Assembly (NCBI RefSeq): GCF_001905845.1
Contig: NZ_LIVZ01000012.1
Span: 124,001-188,000 of the forward strand
Origin: Streptomyces sp. TSRI0107
Lineage (GTDB): Bacteria; Actinomycetota; Actinomycetes; Streptomycetales; Streptomycetaceae
Length of the DNA stretch: 64,000 bases
Direction: 5' to 3'
Below the pieces are notes generated by a model that worked only from the letters and a program-made list of their open reading frames with translations, was not told the DNA's origin and searched no databases. Below are positions 31,136 to 39,584 of this stretch, in pieces. Position numbers and translations under genes: made by a program. The stretch's first letter is position 1. Every line of letters begins with the position of its first letter.

Positions 31136-31657
31136 GTGTACGAGCCGAACGTGGTCGGTGACTGGCAGGAGTACGACGAGCATTCCGGTCTGCGGCTGCG
31201 CGTCCACAGACTGGAACAGGCCGAGCCGCCGCGTGGCCGGGACGACGCGGCCGAGGGGCTGACGTACTTCCGGCTCCGGGTCACCGTCGAGAACCGCGGC
31301 ACCGAACGGTTCTGCGTCCACCTCGAGGACGGCCAGATCGACGTGCGCATCGGCGCCGACGGCGAGAGCGCCTTCATGGACTGGCGCAACTCGCAGTTCA
31401 TCGAGGGCTACGACGTGTACCCGCTGCGCCGCGCCACCGCCGTGCTGTACGCGGCCGGACCGGAGGCCGCGCTGAGCCGGGTCGACGTGCAGATCCAGCT
31501 GCGGGTCGACGACGAGTGGGCCGACCGCCGGATGTGGTCGGGCGGCATCGGCCTGCCCGAGGGGACGGCGTGCGCGCAGCCCTCCGCCGGCCGCGACAGT
31601 CTCGCCCACCAGGTGAGCAACTTCCTGCGCGACCAGGCGGAGGAGGGCACCGCCTGA
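31136..31657 (+). CDS. Hypothetical beta-rich protein
   Basis: A 173-residue soluble protein, not assigned to a named family. The middle is rich in alternating hydrophobic strands (GLTYFRLRVTVENRGTERFCVHLEDGQIDVRIG, then AVLYAAGPEAALSRVDVQIQLRV), resembling an immunoglobulin-like or DUF4352-type sandwich but without a lipobox or signal peptide. The start is a GTG at 31136 with GAGAGGTGCG upstream. It is convergent with hemC, 7 bases apart. Function unknown. Confidence 0.75.
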   Translation: MYEPNVVGDWQEYDEHSGLRLRVHRLEQAEPPRGRDDAAEGLTYFRLRVTVENRGTERFCVHLEDGQIDVRIGADGESAFMDWRNSQFIEGYDVYPLRRATAVLYAAGPEAALSRVDVQIQLRVDDEWADRRMWSGGIGLPEGTACAQPSAGRDSLAHQVSNFLRDQAEEGTA

Positions 31658-31664
31658 CGGACGG

Positions 31665-32600
31665 TCAGTGCGGGATGCCGTCGATGATCTCCCGGGCGCC
31701 CTGACGCAGCAGCGCCACCGCGACCGAGGTGCCGAGCGTGGCCGCGTCCAGCCGGCCGGCCCACTCGTGGGCGTTCAGCCGAGTCTTGCCGTCCGGGGTG
31801 AACACACAGGCCCGCAGGGACAGTTCGCCGCCCCGGTCCACGCGGGCGTATCCCGCGATCGGGCTGTTGCAGTGGCCCTGCAGCACATGCAGGAACATCC
31901 GCTCGGCGGTCGCCTCGCGATGGGTGGCCGGGTCGCCGAGCGCGCTGACCGCGTCGATCAGCGCCGTGTCGTCCTCGCGGCACTGCAGCGCGAGGATGCC
32001 CGCGCCGATGGGCGGCATCATCGTCTCCGGCGACAGCACCTCGCTGATCACGTCCCGGCGGCCGATGCGCTCCAGCCCGGACACCGCGAGCAGCAGGGCG
32101 TCCGCCTCGCCCGCCGCCAGCTTCGCCAGCCGCCGGTTGGCGTTGCCGCGGAACGGCACGCACTCCAGATGCGGGTGGGTGGCGGCCAGTTGGGCGATCC
32201 GGCGCACCGATGAGGTGCCGATCCGGGTGCCGGCGGGCAGTTCGTCGAGCGTGCGGCCGCCGGGGTGGACGAGCGCGTCACGGATGTCGTCCCGCGCGAG
32301 GAACGCGGCGAACACCGTGCCGGCCGGCAGCGGCCGGTCCGCGGGCACGTCCTTGACGCAGTGCACCGCGAGATCGGCCTCGCCGGCCAGCAGCGCCGCG
32401 TCGACCTCCTTGGTGAAGGCGCCCTTCCCCTCGACCTGGGACAGGTCGCCCAGCCACTTGTCACCCGTGGTCTTCACGGGCACGACCTCGGTGCGCACGC
32501 CGGGGTACAGGGCGGTCAACTCGGCGCGGACCCGCTCCACTTGGGCCAGGGCCATGGGTGAGTCGCGGGAGACGATACGGATCAGTTCCGGAACGGACAT
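31665..32600 (-). CDS. hemC: Hydroxymethylbilane synthase (porphobilinogen deaminase)
   Basis: A 311-residue enzyme that links four porphobilinogen units into hydroxymethylbilane in tetrapyrrole synthesis. Family marks are RIVSRDSPMALAQVERV, the catalytic region LAVHCVKDVPADRP (KD motif), TRIGTSSVRR, PFRGNANRRLAKL and the dipyrromethane-cofactor cysteine in GHCNSPIAGYA. The usual HSLKDVP is HCVKDVP here, and the cofactor loop differs from the common GGC form, so it looks like a divergent copy. No other hem gene is nearby. The ATG at 32600 is chosen because the protein aligns from there; its ribosome site is weak. Confidence 0.93.
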   Translation of the reverse strand: MSVPELIRIVSRDSPMALAQVERVRAELTALYPGVRTEVVPVKTTGDKWLGDLSQVEGKGAFTKEVDAALLAGEADLAVHCVKDVPADRPLPAGTVFAAFLARDDIRDALVHPGGRTLDELPAGTRIGTSSVRRIAQLAATHPHLECVPFRGNANRRLAKLAAGEADALLLAVSGLERIGRRDVISEVLSPETMMPPIGAGILALQCREDDTALIDAVSALGDPATHREATAERMFLHVLQGHCNSPIAGYARVDRGGELSLRACVFTPDGKTRLNAHEWAGRLDAATLGTSVAVALLRQGAREIIDGIPH

Positions 32601-32644
32601 GCCGGACACGATAGACCCTCCGGCTCGAGTCCCGGCGGTGGGCC

Positions 32645-33112
32645 TCACTTTCCCACAAGCAGCGAGAAGCGGACCTTGTCCCTGGCGCGGGCGCCGAGCC
32701 GGTCGTAGAAGCGGATCGCCCCGTCGTTCCAGACGGGGGTCTGCCACTGCACCTCGGAGAGTCCGAGCGCCCGGGCCTCCCCGGTCACCGCGTCCATGAG
32801 CAGCGCGCCGAGCCCCAGACCGCGGTGGCCGGGGACCAGGAAGAGGCAGTCCATGTGCAGGTACTCGCACCCGTCCCAGGTGGACAGCTCGGGCGCGCAG
32901 GTGGCGTAGCCGACCACCTCGCCGTCGGGCGCCTCGGCGACCAGGCAGCGCAGGCGCGGGGCCGCCGTGCCGAACAGCAGCGTGCCGAGGCGTCCGGCGA
33001 GGTCGGGCGCGGGCGGGGCGGCCCGCTCGTACTCGGCGTGCAGCCGGGCCAGTTCGGCCACCCGGGGCAGATCGGCGGGCCGGGCGTGCCGCACCACGGG
33101 TGCCGCGGTCAT
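32645..33112 (-). CDS. GNAT-family N-acetyltransferase
   Basis: A 155-residue acetyltransferase fold that uses acetyl-CoA. It has the N-terminal VRHARPADLPRVAELARLH, the strand-4 region EYLHMDCLFLVPGHRGLGLGALLMDAV containing the acetyl-CoA pyrophosphate loop (GHRGLGLG), and C-terminal DGAIRFYDRLGA. The substrate is not known. The ATG at 33112 overlaps the stop of the upstream gene (ATGA), so the two are translated together. Confidence 0.9.
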   Translation of the reverse strand: MTAAPVVRHARPADLPRVAELARLHAEYERAAPPAPDLAGRLGTLLFGTAAPRLRCLVAEAPDGEVVGYATCAPELSTWDGCEYLHMDCLFLVPGHRGLGLGALLMDAVTGEARALGLSEVQWQTPVWNDGAIRFYDRLGARARDKVRFSLLVGK

Positions 33113-33627
33113 CGCACCGTCCCCTCGACGGTGTCCGCGCTCCACGCGGCGAGCCGGTCCGGCAGCGTGCCGGTGCCGTCCAGGACGTGCCGGGAGAACG
33201 CCTCCCGTTCGTGCGCGAGCAGCGCCGCCTCCCAGACGCACGGCGCCAGCCCGGCCCGTCCGGGCCGCAGCAGTCCGGGCCGCCCGGCCGGGCCGGTGAA
33301 CACGGCGAGATCCGACATGTGCCCCTCGATCCAGGTGTGGACCAGCACGTAGTCGCCGTCGCCGCCCGCGTGCACGACGAGCACGGACAGTCCGAGGGAG
33401 CCCCGCTGCCGGCCGAGCGCCAGATGGCCCTCGGCGATCCGCAGCGCCGCGTCGACGTCGCCCTCGGCGACCGTGCGGCCCGGGGCCAGGAGGGCGTACG
33501 TCTTCACCAGGTGCCCGGCGGCCTCCCGGGTGCCCAACGGGCGGGCGGTGCGGGCGTGGTGGCCGTCGGAGAGGGCGAGCAGGGCGTCCGTGTCGACCGC
33601 CGGCGGGAGCGCGTGGGCTTGATCCAT
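33109..33627 (-). CDS. Hypothetical protein coupled to GNAT
   Basis: A 172-residue soluble protein beginning MDQAHALPPAVDTDALLALS. No named domain is recognised. The sequence VLVVHAGGDGDYVLVHTWIEGHMSDLAVFTGPAG suggests a beta-sheet core. Its stop overlaps the start of the acetyltransferase gene, implying a shared operon and possibly a shared substrate. Function unknown. Confidence 0.75.
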   Translation of the reverse strand: MDQAHALPPAVDTDALLALSDGHHARTARPLGTREAAGHLVKTYALLAPGRTVAEGDVDAALRIAEGHLALGRQRGSLGLSVLVVHAGGDGDYVLVHTWIEGHMSDLAVFTGPAGRPGLLRPGRAGLAPCVWEAALLAHEREAFSRHVLDGTGTLPDRLAAWSADTVEGTVR

Positions 33628-33655
33628 TCGGCCATCATCGACCGTGCGGGCCCGC

Positions 33656-34672
33656 TCAGACCAGAGGGTCGCTCAGCTCGACCGAGCGCAGCGCCGCGGC
33701 GAGGGCCCGCTCGTCGCCCACGTCGAGCGCGGTGTCGGTGAGCTTGATGACGTGCTCGTCCCCGTGGGCGAGGGCCTGCTCGACGACCTCCTCGGCGGTG
33801 AGGCGGGCGGGCGGCACGTAGTCGACCGGCTCGTCCGGCGCGTACATCGCGGTGACCGCCGCGGACGCCGTCCAGGCCGCGTGCAGGCTCGGCGCCCACA
33901 GCTCGCGGGGCAGCGCGTCCAGGGTGCGCAGCACGGCGTTGGGCGCGGTGGCCGCGTGCACCAGCATGGTCTCCTCGCCGTGGCCGTGGGTGGCGTAGCG
34001 GTGGGTGGCGGCCCGGACCAGCTCGACCAGCCGGGCGCGCGCGGTGTCCGGGTCGGTCACGTCGTCCGCCCAGCGGGGCAGGGCCCGCACGGCGGCCAGC
34101 CGCCCGAGGTACCCGGCCTCGGCGGTCTCGACCGGCGGCACGGTGTCGAGGGTCCGGTCGGGCGTGTCCGCTCCGGGCAGTGTCGCGACCCCGGAGACGG
34201 GATGGTGCCGGGCCGCCCAGTAGCCGAGGGCGTGGGCGAGTTCGGTCAGCCGCGGTCCGGTCTCCTCCGTCCGCAGCGCCCGCACGGCGTGGCCGACGCG
34301 GATGACGGGGTGCGTCGCGGCGCCGTACAGGCCGGGCAGCAGACGGGGCCACCACTCGGCGAGGACGGCGCGCCACGGGCGCTCGGCGACGGCGCGGGTG
34401 AAGTGGTCGATCCAGTCGGCGGCCCGCCGGGGATCGCCCAGCGCCTCGCGCCAGTTGGCGTCGGTGACGCGCTCGACCGGGGTGGGGAACTCCTCCAGCC
34501 GGTCGCTGTACAGGTCCAGCCAGCGGTGTACGGCCCCCGCCTGCCCGTGCACGGCCAGCGACTCGACCACCATGGGGGCGTGGTTGCTGAGCCAGCCCCG
34601 GAACTCCGGGCCGGAGATGTGGAGCCGTTCGAAGGCCTCGTCGAGCCGTCCGCTCGTATCACTCGTGGTCAT
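33656..34672 (-). CDS. Questin oxidase family protein
   Basis: A 338-residue helical protein of the questin-oxidase (DUF4243) family, named after a fungal Baeyer-Villiger-type enzyme that opens an anthraquinone ring. Family features are SNHAPMVVESLAVHG near the N-terminus, WRAVLAEWWPRLLPGLYGAATHPVIRVGHAVR and the histidine-rich HGHGEETMLVHAATAPNAVL. No flavin or metal motif of a classical kind is present. In bacteria the role is unknown; related proteins occur both in secondary-metabolite loci and alone, as here. It lies 28 bases upstream of the hypothetical-GNAT pair on the same strand. Confidence 0.85.
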   Translation of the reverse strand: MTTSDTSGRLDEAFERLHISGPEFRGWLSNHAPMVVESLAVHGQAGAVHRWLDLYSDRLEEFPTPVERVTDANWREALGDPRRAADWIDHFTRAVAERPWRAVLAEWWPRLLPGLYGAATHPVIRVGHAVRALRTEETGPRLTELAHALGYWAARHHPVSGVATLPGADTPDRTLDTVPPVETAEAGYLGRLAAVRALPRWADDVTDPDTARARLVELVRAATHRYATHGHGEETMLVHAATAPNAVLRTLDALPRELWAPSLHAAWTASAAVTAMYAPDEPVDYVPPARLTAEEVVEQALAHGDEHVIKLTDTALDVGDERALAAALRSVELSDPLV

Positions 34673-34796
34673 GACAGCGACGCTACGACACGGGCGGCGA
34701 CGGCAGATCGGCCCCGGGGAGGACCCACGGCACCGCGCGGGTCCTAGGTCCCGGGGCCGACCGGCGAACCGGCCAGGGGGTGGTTGGGTGTCTCCC

Positions 34797-35573
34797 CTAG
34801 GCGTAGGGGTCGAAGGCGATCCCCGACGGCTTCGCCGATGCCAGGTGGCCGGCGAAGGAGGCGTCCTTGAGGCCGAAGTGGGCGCTGCCGAAGTCGTGGG
34901 CGCTCAGCTTGTCCCGGATGCCCGCCGGGTAGCCGTTCCAGCCGACGAGGGCCGGGTACTGCCAGGTGCCCTTGTGGTTCTCCGGCGGCTCGTCGTTGGA
35001 GTTGGCGAGCCGGAAGCAGTGCGTGCTGATGCCGTCCTTGTGGTAGACGACCTTGGCGTGGGTGCCCTCGAAGCGCACCCCGGACGCGGCGGTCACGGTG
35101 AACGAGCCGTGGTTCGAGGTCGACACGTACCGCACCTGGCCGTCCCGCACCCACACCGCGACATGCTCCCAGTCGTGCCGGTGGCCGCCGAGGCTGCTGC
35201 CGGGGAGGGCCTGGTCCTTCTCGAAGTACAGGCCGTACAGGTAGGCGCACCAGCCGTTGTTGCACTTGTAGCGGGAGTAGCTGTTGGTGTTGTCCAGGTC
35301 GGAGGCGTCCCGGCAGTTGCCGTTGAGGGCGCCGGTCGGGTTCAGCCCGCCGTTGACCGTGCCGTCGGCGCTGATCGCGGGCGTGGCGTAACAGCCGTCC
35401 GTGTCGTAGTCGAACGCGGGCTGGTACGTCCGCTCGGCGGCCTCCGCGTTGGCCGGCAGGGCCGGTGGCGGGGCGGCGAAGGCGGTGGCCGGGAAGGCGA
35501 CGACGAGGGCGGCGGCCCCGGCGAGGCCGGTGAGCCATCTCCTGCGGTGCGATACGGACTTCTGTGACGACAC
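34797..35573 (-). CDS. Secreted NPP1 (necrosis-inducing-like) family protein
   Basis: A 258-residue protein of the NPP1/NLP family, best known as necrosis- and ethylene-inducing toxins of plant-associated microbes. A signal peptide is clear (RRRWLTGLAGAAALVVAFPATAFAAPP). The mature protein has the hallmark GHRHDWEHVAVWV, which binds the divalent metal in NLP toxins, preceded by WCAYLYGLYFEKDQ, plus an internal cysteine pair. The GTG at 35573 is used because GGAGGAGGACGCA precedes it. In saprophytic streptomycetes the role is unclear, but toxicity to plants or binding to plant sphingolipids is conceivable. Confidence 0.9.
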   Translation of the reverse strand: MSSQKSVSHRRRWLTGLAGAAALVVAFPATAFAAPPPALPANAEAAERTYQPAFDYDTDGCYATPAISADGTVNGGLNPTGALNGNCRDASDLDNTNSYSRYKCNNGWCAYLYGLYFEKDQALPGSSLGGHRHDWEHVAVWVRDGQVRYVSTSNHGSFTVTAASGVRFEGTHAKVVYHKDGISTHCFRLANSNDEPPENHKGTWQYPALVGWNGYPAGIRDKLSAHDFGSAHFGLKDASFAGHLASAKPSGIAFDPYA

Positions 35574-35708
35574 TGCGTCCTCCTCCGGAATCCGGGCGCA
35601 GCCCAACGGCTGTGGGGGGAAAGGCAGTTCAGGATCCCCGGAAACACCGTCCGAGCCAAGAGGCGCAGATGTCCCGCCCGTGAACAGCCGGCAGAATCCG
35701 ACGCGCCG

Positions 35709-36707
35709 TCAGACTCCGGGAGCGGGCGGGCCGGACGACTCCGGCAGGTCGGCCGCGGACTCCTCCGGAGTGAGGTCGGGCCGCAGCCGCAGCCACGACG
35801 GCTGACGCAGCAGACCGGCCCGGGTCCGGGTGCTGTAGCGCACCTCGCCGACCAGCCGGGGCAGCACCCAGTGCGCGCCCGGCGCCGACGGCCGCGGCCG
35901 GAACGGGCAGACGTCGGTGGCGAGGCCGGCCAGCAGCGCGGCCAGCTCGGTCCGCTCGGCCTCACTCCAGCCGGTGCCCACGCTGCCCACGTAGCGGAGC
36001 AGCCCGGCGGCGCGCTGACCGACCAGCACGGCGCCCGGCAGCCCGGTCAGCCGCCCTTTGCCGGGCAGCCAGCCACCCACGATGACGTCCTCGCCGACCA
36101 TGTTGCGGATCTTGATCCAGGCCCGGGACCGCGTCCCCGGCTCGTAGACGGAGTCGAGCCGTTTGCAGACCAGCCCCTCCAGCCCGTGCTCGCGGGTGGC
36201 CCGCAGCGCCTGCTCGCCGTGCCCGAACAGCGCGCCCGGCGTCGACCAGTACGGCCCCCGCAGCTCCAGTTCGAGCAGTCGCGCGCGCCGCTCGGTGTAC
36301 GGCCGCGCGATCAGGGAGCGGCCCGCCAGGTGCATCACGTCGAACAGCACGAGGTGGACGGGAACCTGGGCCGCCCGGCGCGCCGCCCGGGCGGGCGCGT
36401 GGGCCAGGCCCATCCGGGACTGGAGCAACTGGAAGTCGGCGCGCCCCTGTTCGTCCAGGGCCAGCACCTCGCCGTCGAGGACCGCGGGCGTGCCGCCGAG
36501 CGCGCCGCCCAGGGCGTGCAGCTCGGGGTACGCGGCGGTGATCTCCTCCCCGGAGCGGGCGCGCAGCACCACACCGCCGTCCCCGGCGAGGTACACCACC
36601 ACCCGCTGGCCGTCCTGCTTGGTCTCGTACGCCCACCGCGCGTCCTGGGCGGCGGGCGGCAGGGTGCCGGGGGTGGCGAGCATGGGCGCGATCAGCGGGA
36701 GGGTCAC
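35709..36707 (-). CDS. ATP-dependent DNA ligase (LigC/LigD-ligase type)
   Basis: A 332-residue ATP-dependent DNA ligase of the small actinobacterial LigC type. The adenylated lysine is K30 in YETKQDGQR (KxDGxR motif). Motif III is VLFDVMHLAGRSL, motif IV is GLEGLVCKRLDSVYEPG and motif V is RSRAWIKIRN, followed by an OB-fold domain. Such ligases act in non-homologous end joining or base-excision repair together with Ku and polymerase/phosphoesterase proteins. A truncated phosphoesterase related to LigD lies 7 kb away but no Ku gene is in the window. The start is a GTG at 36707. Confidence 0.92.
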   Translation of the reverse strand: MTLPLIAPMLATPGTLPPAAQDARWAYETKQDGQRVVVYLAGDGGVVLRARSGEEITAAYPELHALGGALGGTPAVLDGEVLALDEQGRADFQLLQSRMGLAHAPARAARRAAQVPVHLVLFDVMHLAGRSLIARPYTERRARLLELELRGPYWSTPGALFGHGEQALRATREHGLEGLVCKRLDSVYEPGTRSRAWIKIRNMVGEDVIVGGWLPGKGRLTGLPGAVLVGQRAAGLLRYVGSVGTGWSEAERTELAALLAGLATDVCPFRPRPSAPGAHWVLPRLVGEVRYSTRTRAGLLRQPSWLRLRPDLTPEESAADLPESSGPPAPGV

Positions 36708-36901
36708 GGCTTGAGATGTCGACGCCGCCCGGGACCGTCACGCGTGCCGGGCGACGGTTTCCCCTGAACGGCGCCGCCCGCACCCGGCGGCGTGTTTGCG
36801 TAGGCTTCCGTCACTGGAACGGCCGCCCCGGCGGCCGAGCCGCGACGACTCGAGGGACTGGCCGTCGGCGGGCTGAGCGAAGTCCCGGTGCGGTGGTGAC
36901 C

Positions 36902-37555
36902 ATGGCGGGCAGGGCGTCGGTGCGGGCCCAGCAGGTGAGCGAGACCCGGGAACAGATCCTGACCGCGGCGGAACGGCTGTTCGCCGAACGCGGCGTGTAC
37001 GCCGTCTCCAACCGCCAGGTCAGCGAAGCCGCCGGCCAGGGCAACAACGCCGCCGTCGGCTACCACTTCGGCACCAAGGCCGACCTGGTCCGCGCCATCG
37101 CCCGCAAGCACACCACCCGGATGGAGGAGATCCGCGCCCGGATGCTCGCCGACACCGGCGACTCGGCCGACGTACGCGACTGGGTGGCCTGCCTGGTACG
37201 GCCGGTCACGGAGCATCTGGCGAGACTCGGCAGCCCCACCTGGTACGCGCGGTTCGGCGCCCAGGTGATGACCGACCCCGCCCTGCACCGGATCATGGTC
37301 GAGGAGTCGCTGTCCTCACCGGCGCTGCGGCAGGTCGTCGAGGGACTGCGCCGCTGCCTGCCCGACCTGCCCGCCGAGGTGGGCGCCGAACGCGCCGCCA
37401 TGGCCCGCCAGCTGATCGCGCACACCTGCGCCGAACGGGAGCGGGCCCTCGCCGAGCACACCCCCACGCCGCGCGCCGACTGGCATGACGCGGCGACCGG
37501 ACTGATCGACGCTATCGTCGGTATGTGGCTGGCGCCGGTGACCCACGGGCGCTGA
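36902..37555 (+). CDS. TetR/AcrR family transcriptional regulator
   Basis: A 217-residue TetR repressor with helix-turn-helix at residues 17-60 (REQILTAAERLFAERGVYAVSNRQVSEAAGQGNNAAVGYHFGTKADLV). The GNNAAVGYHFG turn is typical of regulators linked to cytochrome P450/ferredoxin or acyl-CoA genes. The ATG at 36902 follows GTGGTGACC. The small ferredoxin gene starts 41 bases after its stop, so the two probably form one transcript. The ligand is unknown. Confidence 0.92.
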   Translation: MAGRASVRAQQVSETREQILTAAERLFAERGVYAVSNRQVSEAAGQGNNAAVGYHFGTKADLVRAIARKHTTRMEEIRARMLADTGDSADVRDWVACLVRPVTEHLARLGSPTWYARFGAQVMTDPALHRIMVEESLSSPALRQVVEGLRRCLPDLPAEVGAERAAMARQLIAHTCAERERALAEHTPTPRADWHDAATGLIDAIVGMWLAPVTHGR

Positions 37556-37596
37556 CCCGCGGGGGGTGACCGACCATCCGTCCCGGAAGGACGAGC

Positions 37597-37797
37597 ATGA
37601 AGGTGACCGTCGACGACAGCCGCTGCTGCGGGTCCGGACAGTGCGTGCTGCTGGCACCCGAAGTCTTCGACCAGCGAGAGGACGACGCCACCGTCGTCCT
37701 CCTGGACGCCACACCACCGGACGGGCTGCACGCCGCGGTCCGCGATGCCGCCGCCATGTGCCCGAGTGAGGTGATCACGGTCGACGACGAGGCGTGA
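37597..37797 (+). CDS. Ferredoxin (3Fe-4S type, P450-associated)
   Basis: A 66-residue ferredoxin of the kind that hands electrons to cytochromes P450 in actinobacteria. Ligands are C10, C16 and C55 (DSRCCGSGQC ... AAAMCP), with Ser13 in the position of the missing fourth ligand, so a [3Fe-4S] cluster is expected. An extra cysteine, C11, follows C10 directly. The ATG at 37597 has GGAAGGACGAGC upstream. No P450 gene is adjacent, so the partner must be encoded elsewhere. It ends at a strong bidirectional terminator. Confidence 0.93.
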   Translation: MKVTVDDSRCCGSGQCVLLAPEVFDQREDDATVVLLDATPPDGLHAAVRDAAAMCPSEVITVDDEA

Positions 37798-37805
37798 GAC
37801 GCCCT

Positions 37806-37847
37806 GGACACCGGCGCCCCCCGGACGTGACGGGGGCGCCGGTGTCC
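37806..37847. terminator. Strong bidirectional terminator
   Basis: A perfect 16-base inverted repeat (GGACACCGGCGCCCCC and its complement) around a 10-base loop, between the convergent ferredoxin and beta-propeller genes. Confidence 0.9.
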
Positions 37848-37853
37848 GGTGGC

Positions 37854-38934
37854 TCAGCCGGCCAGGCGGATACCGGTCAGCAGGTCCTCACCGCCCGCGC
37901 CCGCGCCGGACTTGTCGACCACGTACGCGGTGCCGTCGGCGATCTCCACGTGGTTCGGGTTGGCGCCGGTCGCGACGGTCGCCTCGACGGTGCCCGTCCG
38001 CGGGTCGACGACCGTCACGTCGGCGGCGGTCCGGTTGACGACCACGATGTCGCCGGAACGGGCGTCGGTCCCGACCGACAGCGCGCCCGCGCCGGTGGTG
38101 ACGGTCCTGGTCACCTGTCCCGTCCTGAGGTCGACGACCGACACGGTGCCGGACGTCTGCTCGGCGGTGTAGGCGACCTTGCCGTTCTTCGACAGCGACA
38201 CCGAGATCGGGCCGTCGCCCACGGTGATGAACCGCGGGGTGTCGGACTTGCGGCCCAGTTCGATCAGCCGGTCGCCGTTGAGGTCGGCGGCGTAGACCGT
38301 GCCGGTGCGCTCGTCGACCGCGAGGCCGGTCGGGCTGCTGCCCTCGACGGTGACGCGGCGCTTCTCCTCGAAGGTCTTCGAGTCGTAGGCGACCAGGGTC
38401 GCGCGGACTCGAAGGCGGACGCCCACACGGTGTCGTGCTTCTCGTCGACGACGATCTCCCGGGCGTGGGCCACGTCCGGCAGCGTCGCCAGGTGCGCGCC
38501 GTCCTTCCGGCTGTAGACGGCGACGATGTTGTCGCGGGTGGTTGGTCACCCACACGGTGTTGTGCTCGTCGTCCACCGCGACGCCGTAGACCGCCTCCTT
38601 GGCACCGGTGGTCCCGTCGGTGACCGGCGGGGTGATGGTCTGCTCGACGGCGAGGGTGTCCGGGTCGACCTTCAACAGGCTGCTGGAGGTGACCGGCGGA
38701 CGGCCCACGGCGACGGTGACCCAGAGCGCGTCGTTGCGCTCCGAGTACGCCGACTGGTAGAGGCCGCGCACGAGCGGCGCGGTCGTCACGGCCGGCTCGC
38801 CGCTCTTCGCCGCCACGGCGGTACCGGACAGGACCACGGTGCCGCAGGCGGCGAGCGCCACGGCGGTCGCGGCCGCGACGGTGGTGTGGCCTGGCTGCTG
38901 CGCGGGGAGCGCAGTTCGGGGCGCGTCTGACCAC
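37854..38934 (-). pseudogene. YncE-type YVTN beta-propeller protein, frameshifted
   Basis: An exported beta-propeller of the YncE/40-residue YVTN family. It has a signal-like N-terminus (TVAAATAVALAACGTVVLSGTAVAA) and repeated blades such as EKRRVTVEGSSPTGLAVDERTGTVYAADLNG and KNGKVAYTAEQTSGTVSVVDLRTGQV. The middle is out of frame: one extra base near 38540 and one missing base near 38402 leave about 46 codons (between NTVWVTN and ATLVAYD) reading as Arg-rich nonsense, while the correct blade (MAHAREIVVDEKHDTVW) is found in another frame. A further shift near 38920 seems to separate a GTG start (VVRRAP) from the signal sequence (PRTALPAQQ). The net effect leaves most blades intact. This is either decay or sequencing error. 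Confidence 0.8.
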
Positions 38935-38991
38935 GCGAGGACTGCGAGGCCGCTTACTTGAGTTAGGCAATGAGATGGTAAAGTCGGATGC

Positions 38992-39498
38992 ATGCCCACA
39001 CCGCCGTTCCCCGACGTCCCCGCGTCCCCCGAAGTGGCCGAGATCGAGCGGGCGTTGAGCCGCATCACCTACCTCGGCACCCGTGCCCGGCAGCACGACC
39101 GGCTGATGGCCGTCGCCGACGTGCCGCTGGACCGTGCCGCCGTGGCGCTGCTGCGCCAGATCGCGGACAGCGAGCCGCAGCGCCCGGGGGAACTGGCCCA
39201 GCGGCTCGGCGTGGAGGCCTCCCACGTCACCCGCACCGCGCAGCAACTGGAGAAGGCCGGATACGTCACCCGCGTCCCCGACCCCGACGACCGGCGCGCC
39301 CAACGCATCCGCCTCACCGACGCCGGCCGCCAGGCCATCGACCGGGTCCGCCAGGCCGGGGCACGCGGCATGCAGGCCGCCCTCGCCGACTGGTCCCCGG
39401 AGGAACTGCGCCAACTCGCCACGCTCTTCCACCGCATGGTCGACGACTTCCTCGCGCACGCGGCGGAGGAGGAGGGGGAGCCGAGGGCTTCGGCGTGA
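38992..39498 (+). CDS. MarR-family transcriptional regulator
   Basis: A 168-residue MarR-type regulator. The winged helix is visible as QRPGELAQRLGVEASHVTRTAQQLEKAGYVTRVPDPDDRRAQRIRLTDAGRQAI, with the wing DPDDRRAQ. The flanking helices form the dimer interface. The ATG at 38992 has no clear ribosome site and a second ATG lies four bases upstream in another frame, so the message may be nearly leaderless. It diverges from the beta-propeller gene; the AT-rich sequence at about 38953-38975 likely holds both promoters and the MarR operator. Ligand unknown. Confidence 0.92.
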   Translation: MPTPPFPDVPASPEVAEIERALSRITYLGTRARQHDRLMAVADVPLDRAAVALLRQIADSEPQRPGELAQRLGVEASHVTRTAQQLEKAGYVTRVPDPDDRRAQRIRLTDAGRQAIDRVRQAGARGMQAALADWSPEELRQLATLFHRMVDDFLAHAAEEEGEPRASA

Positions 39499-39584
39499 GG
39501 GGTGTTGCCGGGGGTGTTGCGCTGGGGGCGTTGTACTGGGGGTGTGCAGCCGGGGGGCGGATTGCTGGGGGCGGGGCCGGGGTG
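39499..39584 (+). repeat. G-run cluster (possible G-quadruplex)
   Basis: Directly after the MarR stop codon the plus strand carries seven or more runs of 4-6 G separated by short loops of about 1-10 bases (GGGGTGTTGCCGGGGG and similar units). The first units repeat the motif GGGG(G)TGTTG. Such a run could fold as a G-quadruplex in DNA or RNA and may help end transcription; no ordinary terminator is seen here. Confidence 0.6.
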
